A stretch of DNA of 64,000 nt, taken from positions 62,001-126,000 of the IMG/VR virus record IMGVR_UViG_3300035670_000045; one strand, given 5' to 3'. Positions 63,213 to 64,000 of this stretch are shown in pieces. Each line of letters starts with the position of its first letter. The stretch's first letter is position 1. Origin of the DNA: a virus. A program made the translations under genes and the position numbers. Below the pieces are notes generated by a model. It was given only the letters and a program-made list of their open reading frames with translations, was not told the DNA's origin and ran no database searches.

Positions 63213-63670
63213 CTCGCCGCGCCGACCGACCGATGCGTAGCCCATTCGTCCGCGCGTGCATGTGCTACTACCTCTACAACCTGCCCCGTTCATGCTGCGT
63301 GTGCGGGCGCCAGACTGCGAAACGTACTACGGAAGAGGACACCACAATGGGCTACATGCCGTCAGGATTCGAAGACTGTGAGGCTGCGACCGAGGTAGTG
63401 GAGGAGCTGCGGCGAGCTCGAGGCCGCTTCCCCACGTTCCACTCGGCGCACGAGGGCGCTTCCATCTTGCGGGAGGAGTTCGAGGAGCTCTGGGACGTGG
63501 TGAAGCAGGGTGGGTCCAGCCCTCGCTCCGTGAAGGCCATGCGGAAGGAAGCCATCCAGGTCGCGGCTATGGCCCTCCGGTTCATCGAGGACGTGTGTGA
63601 CAAGCCGGAAGTCGCGGAGGTGGGTACCCGTGCCAAGACGAGGAAGCCGCGTGGACGCCGCCCAGCCTGA
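63209..63670 (+). CDS. MazG-like NTP pyrophosphohydrolase candidate, 153 aa
   Basis: GTG 63209 (GTGA overlap); an internal ATG at 63347 would give 107 aa. Residues ~75-135 contain HEGASILREEFEELWDVVKQ and MRKEAIQVAAMALRFIEDV, the E-x-x-E-x-x and E-x6-D patterns of the all-alpha MazG/NTP-PPase superfamily that sanitises nucleotide pools. The N-terminal ~45 residues hold a Cys-x-Cys and a CC-x-C group that may bind zinc. The enzymatic call is by motif only. Confidence 0.6.
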   Translation: MTRRADRPMRSPFVRACMCYYLYNLPRSCCVCGRQTAKRTTEEDTTMGYMPSGFEDCEAATEVVEELRRARGRFPTFHSAHEGASILREEFEELWDVVKQGGSSPRSVKAMRKEAIQVAAMALRFIEDVCDKPEVAEVGTRAKTRKPRGRRPA

Positions 63671-63908
63671 CGCGCAGAAGGAAGCGCTCACGGCAGCCAT
63701 CAAGAAGCTCGGTGTCGATCATCCGGAGATCGACGCCAAGCAGATGCTGCGGGACTTCGAGGAGTTCTATGCGGAGTGCCCGCACGTGGAGGCCGCATAC
63801 TCGTACATCATCCACAACGCGGAGTCGTACATGCGGAAAGAGGGGCCTGTCTCCGAGCAGATCGGGTTGACCCTCGCGGGCATGTTCACTCCGCGGTCCC
63901 GAAGGTGA
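63651..63908 (+). CDS. small hypothetical protein, 85 aa
   Basis: GTG at 63651 overlaps the previous gene by 20 bases. Helical (DAQKEALTAAIKKLGVDHPEI ... MLRDFEEFYAECPHVEAAYSYI) with a polar end. Unrecognised. Coupled to the next gene by a four-base overlap. Confidence 0.6.
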   Translation: MDAAQPDAQKEALTAAIKKLGVDHPEIDAKQMLRDFEEFYAECPHVEAAYSYIIHNAESYMRKEGPVSEQIGLTLAGMFTPRSRR

Positions 63909-64000
63909 GCCCGATGGTTCGGGTCTACCAGAGCGACCAAACCGCGGAGGAGTGGGTCCAGCACTGGCAGCTCGGGTTGGTTCGGTTCCGGGGCGTCGCC
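63905..64000 (+). CDS. 5' end of a hypothetical protein (partial)
   Basis: GTG in a GTGA overlap; 32 codons are visible before the window ends. The start reads MSPMVRVYQSDQTAEEWVQHW, with two Trp and no motif. Nothing more can be said. Confidence 0.55.
   Translation, partial: MSPMVRVYQSDQTAEEWVQHWQLGLVRFRGVA

Overview
The window is a GC-rich, almost gap-free piece of a large tailed bacteriophage genome. It holds about 100 genes, most of them starting inside the stop codon of the gene before (ATGA, GTGA or TTGA overlaps), with frequent GTG and some TTG starts. There are virion genes, a phage sigma factor, a GroES-like co-chaperonin, a SNF2-type helicase split by an intein, a RadC-like protein, an oligoribonuclease-like exonuclease and a MazG-like protein. 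I see no rRNA, tRNA or CRISPR array. The host cannot be fixed from this sequence; the GC content and codon use only point to a GC-rich bacterium.

Layout. (1) 1-9093, plus strand: a tight operon of small proteins, several with zinc-ribbon cysteines, a probable tail assembly chaperone made by a -1 ribosomal frameshift (slippery A AAA AAT at 2953-2959), and the GroES-like gene. (2) 9073-12506, minus strand: an island of six genes, most with its own GGGATAAGAG promoter-like motif and its own hairpin terminator, plus a promoter-terminator pair with no gene between. One plus-strand gene (9539-9784) lies inside it. (3) 12581-26490, plus: a tape-measure candidate, two tail/baseplate structural candidates, the intein-containing helicase and small associated genes. 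(4) 26508-35602: a sigma-70 family factor, a DUF932-like protein and four large or medium structural candidates. (5) 35611-38092: small genes around a 322-base AT-richer gap with strong RNA structures. (6) 38173-45803: a head-to-tail array of twelve paralogous genes. (7) 45820-64000: several operons of small accessory genes into which eight more members of the same protein superfamily are interspersed.

Two things stand out. First, twenty proteins share a C-terminal module with a fixed register: Cys1, Gly4, (His7), Pro8, His10, Cys17, Cys19, usually a further His at 24 or 26 and a Trp at 33. Cys1, Gly4, Pro8, His10 and the Cys-x-Cys pair are present in all twenty, whereas His7 is replaced in three, so a Cys-His-Cys-Cys metal site is the simplest reading. 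The upstream parts diverge into two subfamilies (A, the array at 38-46 kb; B, scattered over 47.8-62.5 kb). I do not recognise this family; it is the best candidate for an undescribed system. Second, fifteen copies of a GGGATAAGA motif sit just upstream of first genes of transcription units on both strands, and the window encodes a sigma factor that could read it. No -35 element is evident.

Together the left two thirds look like a virion assembly region with its own transcription factor, and the right third like an accessory region dominated by one expanded zinc-finger-like family.
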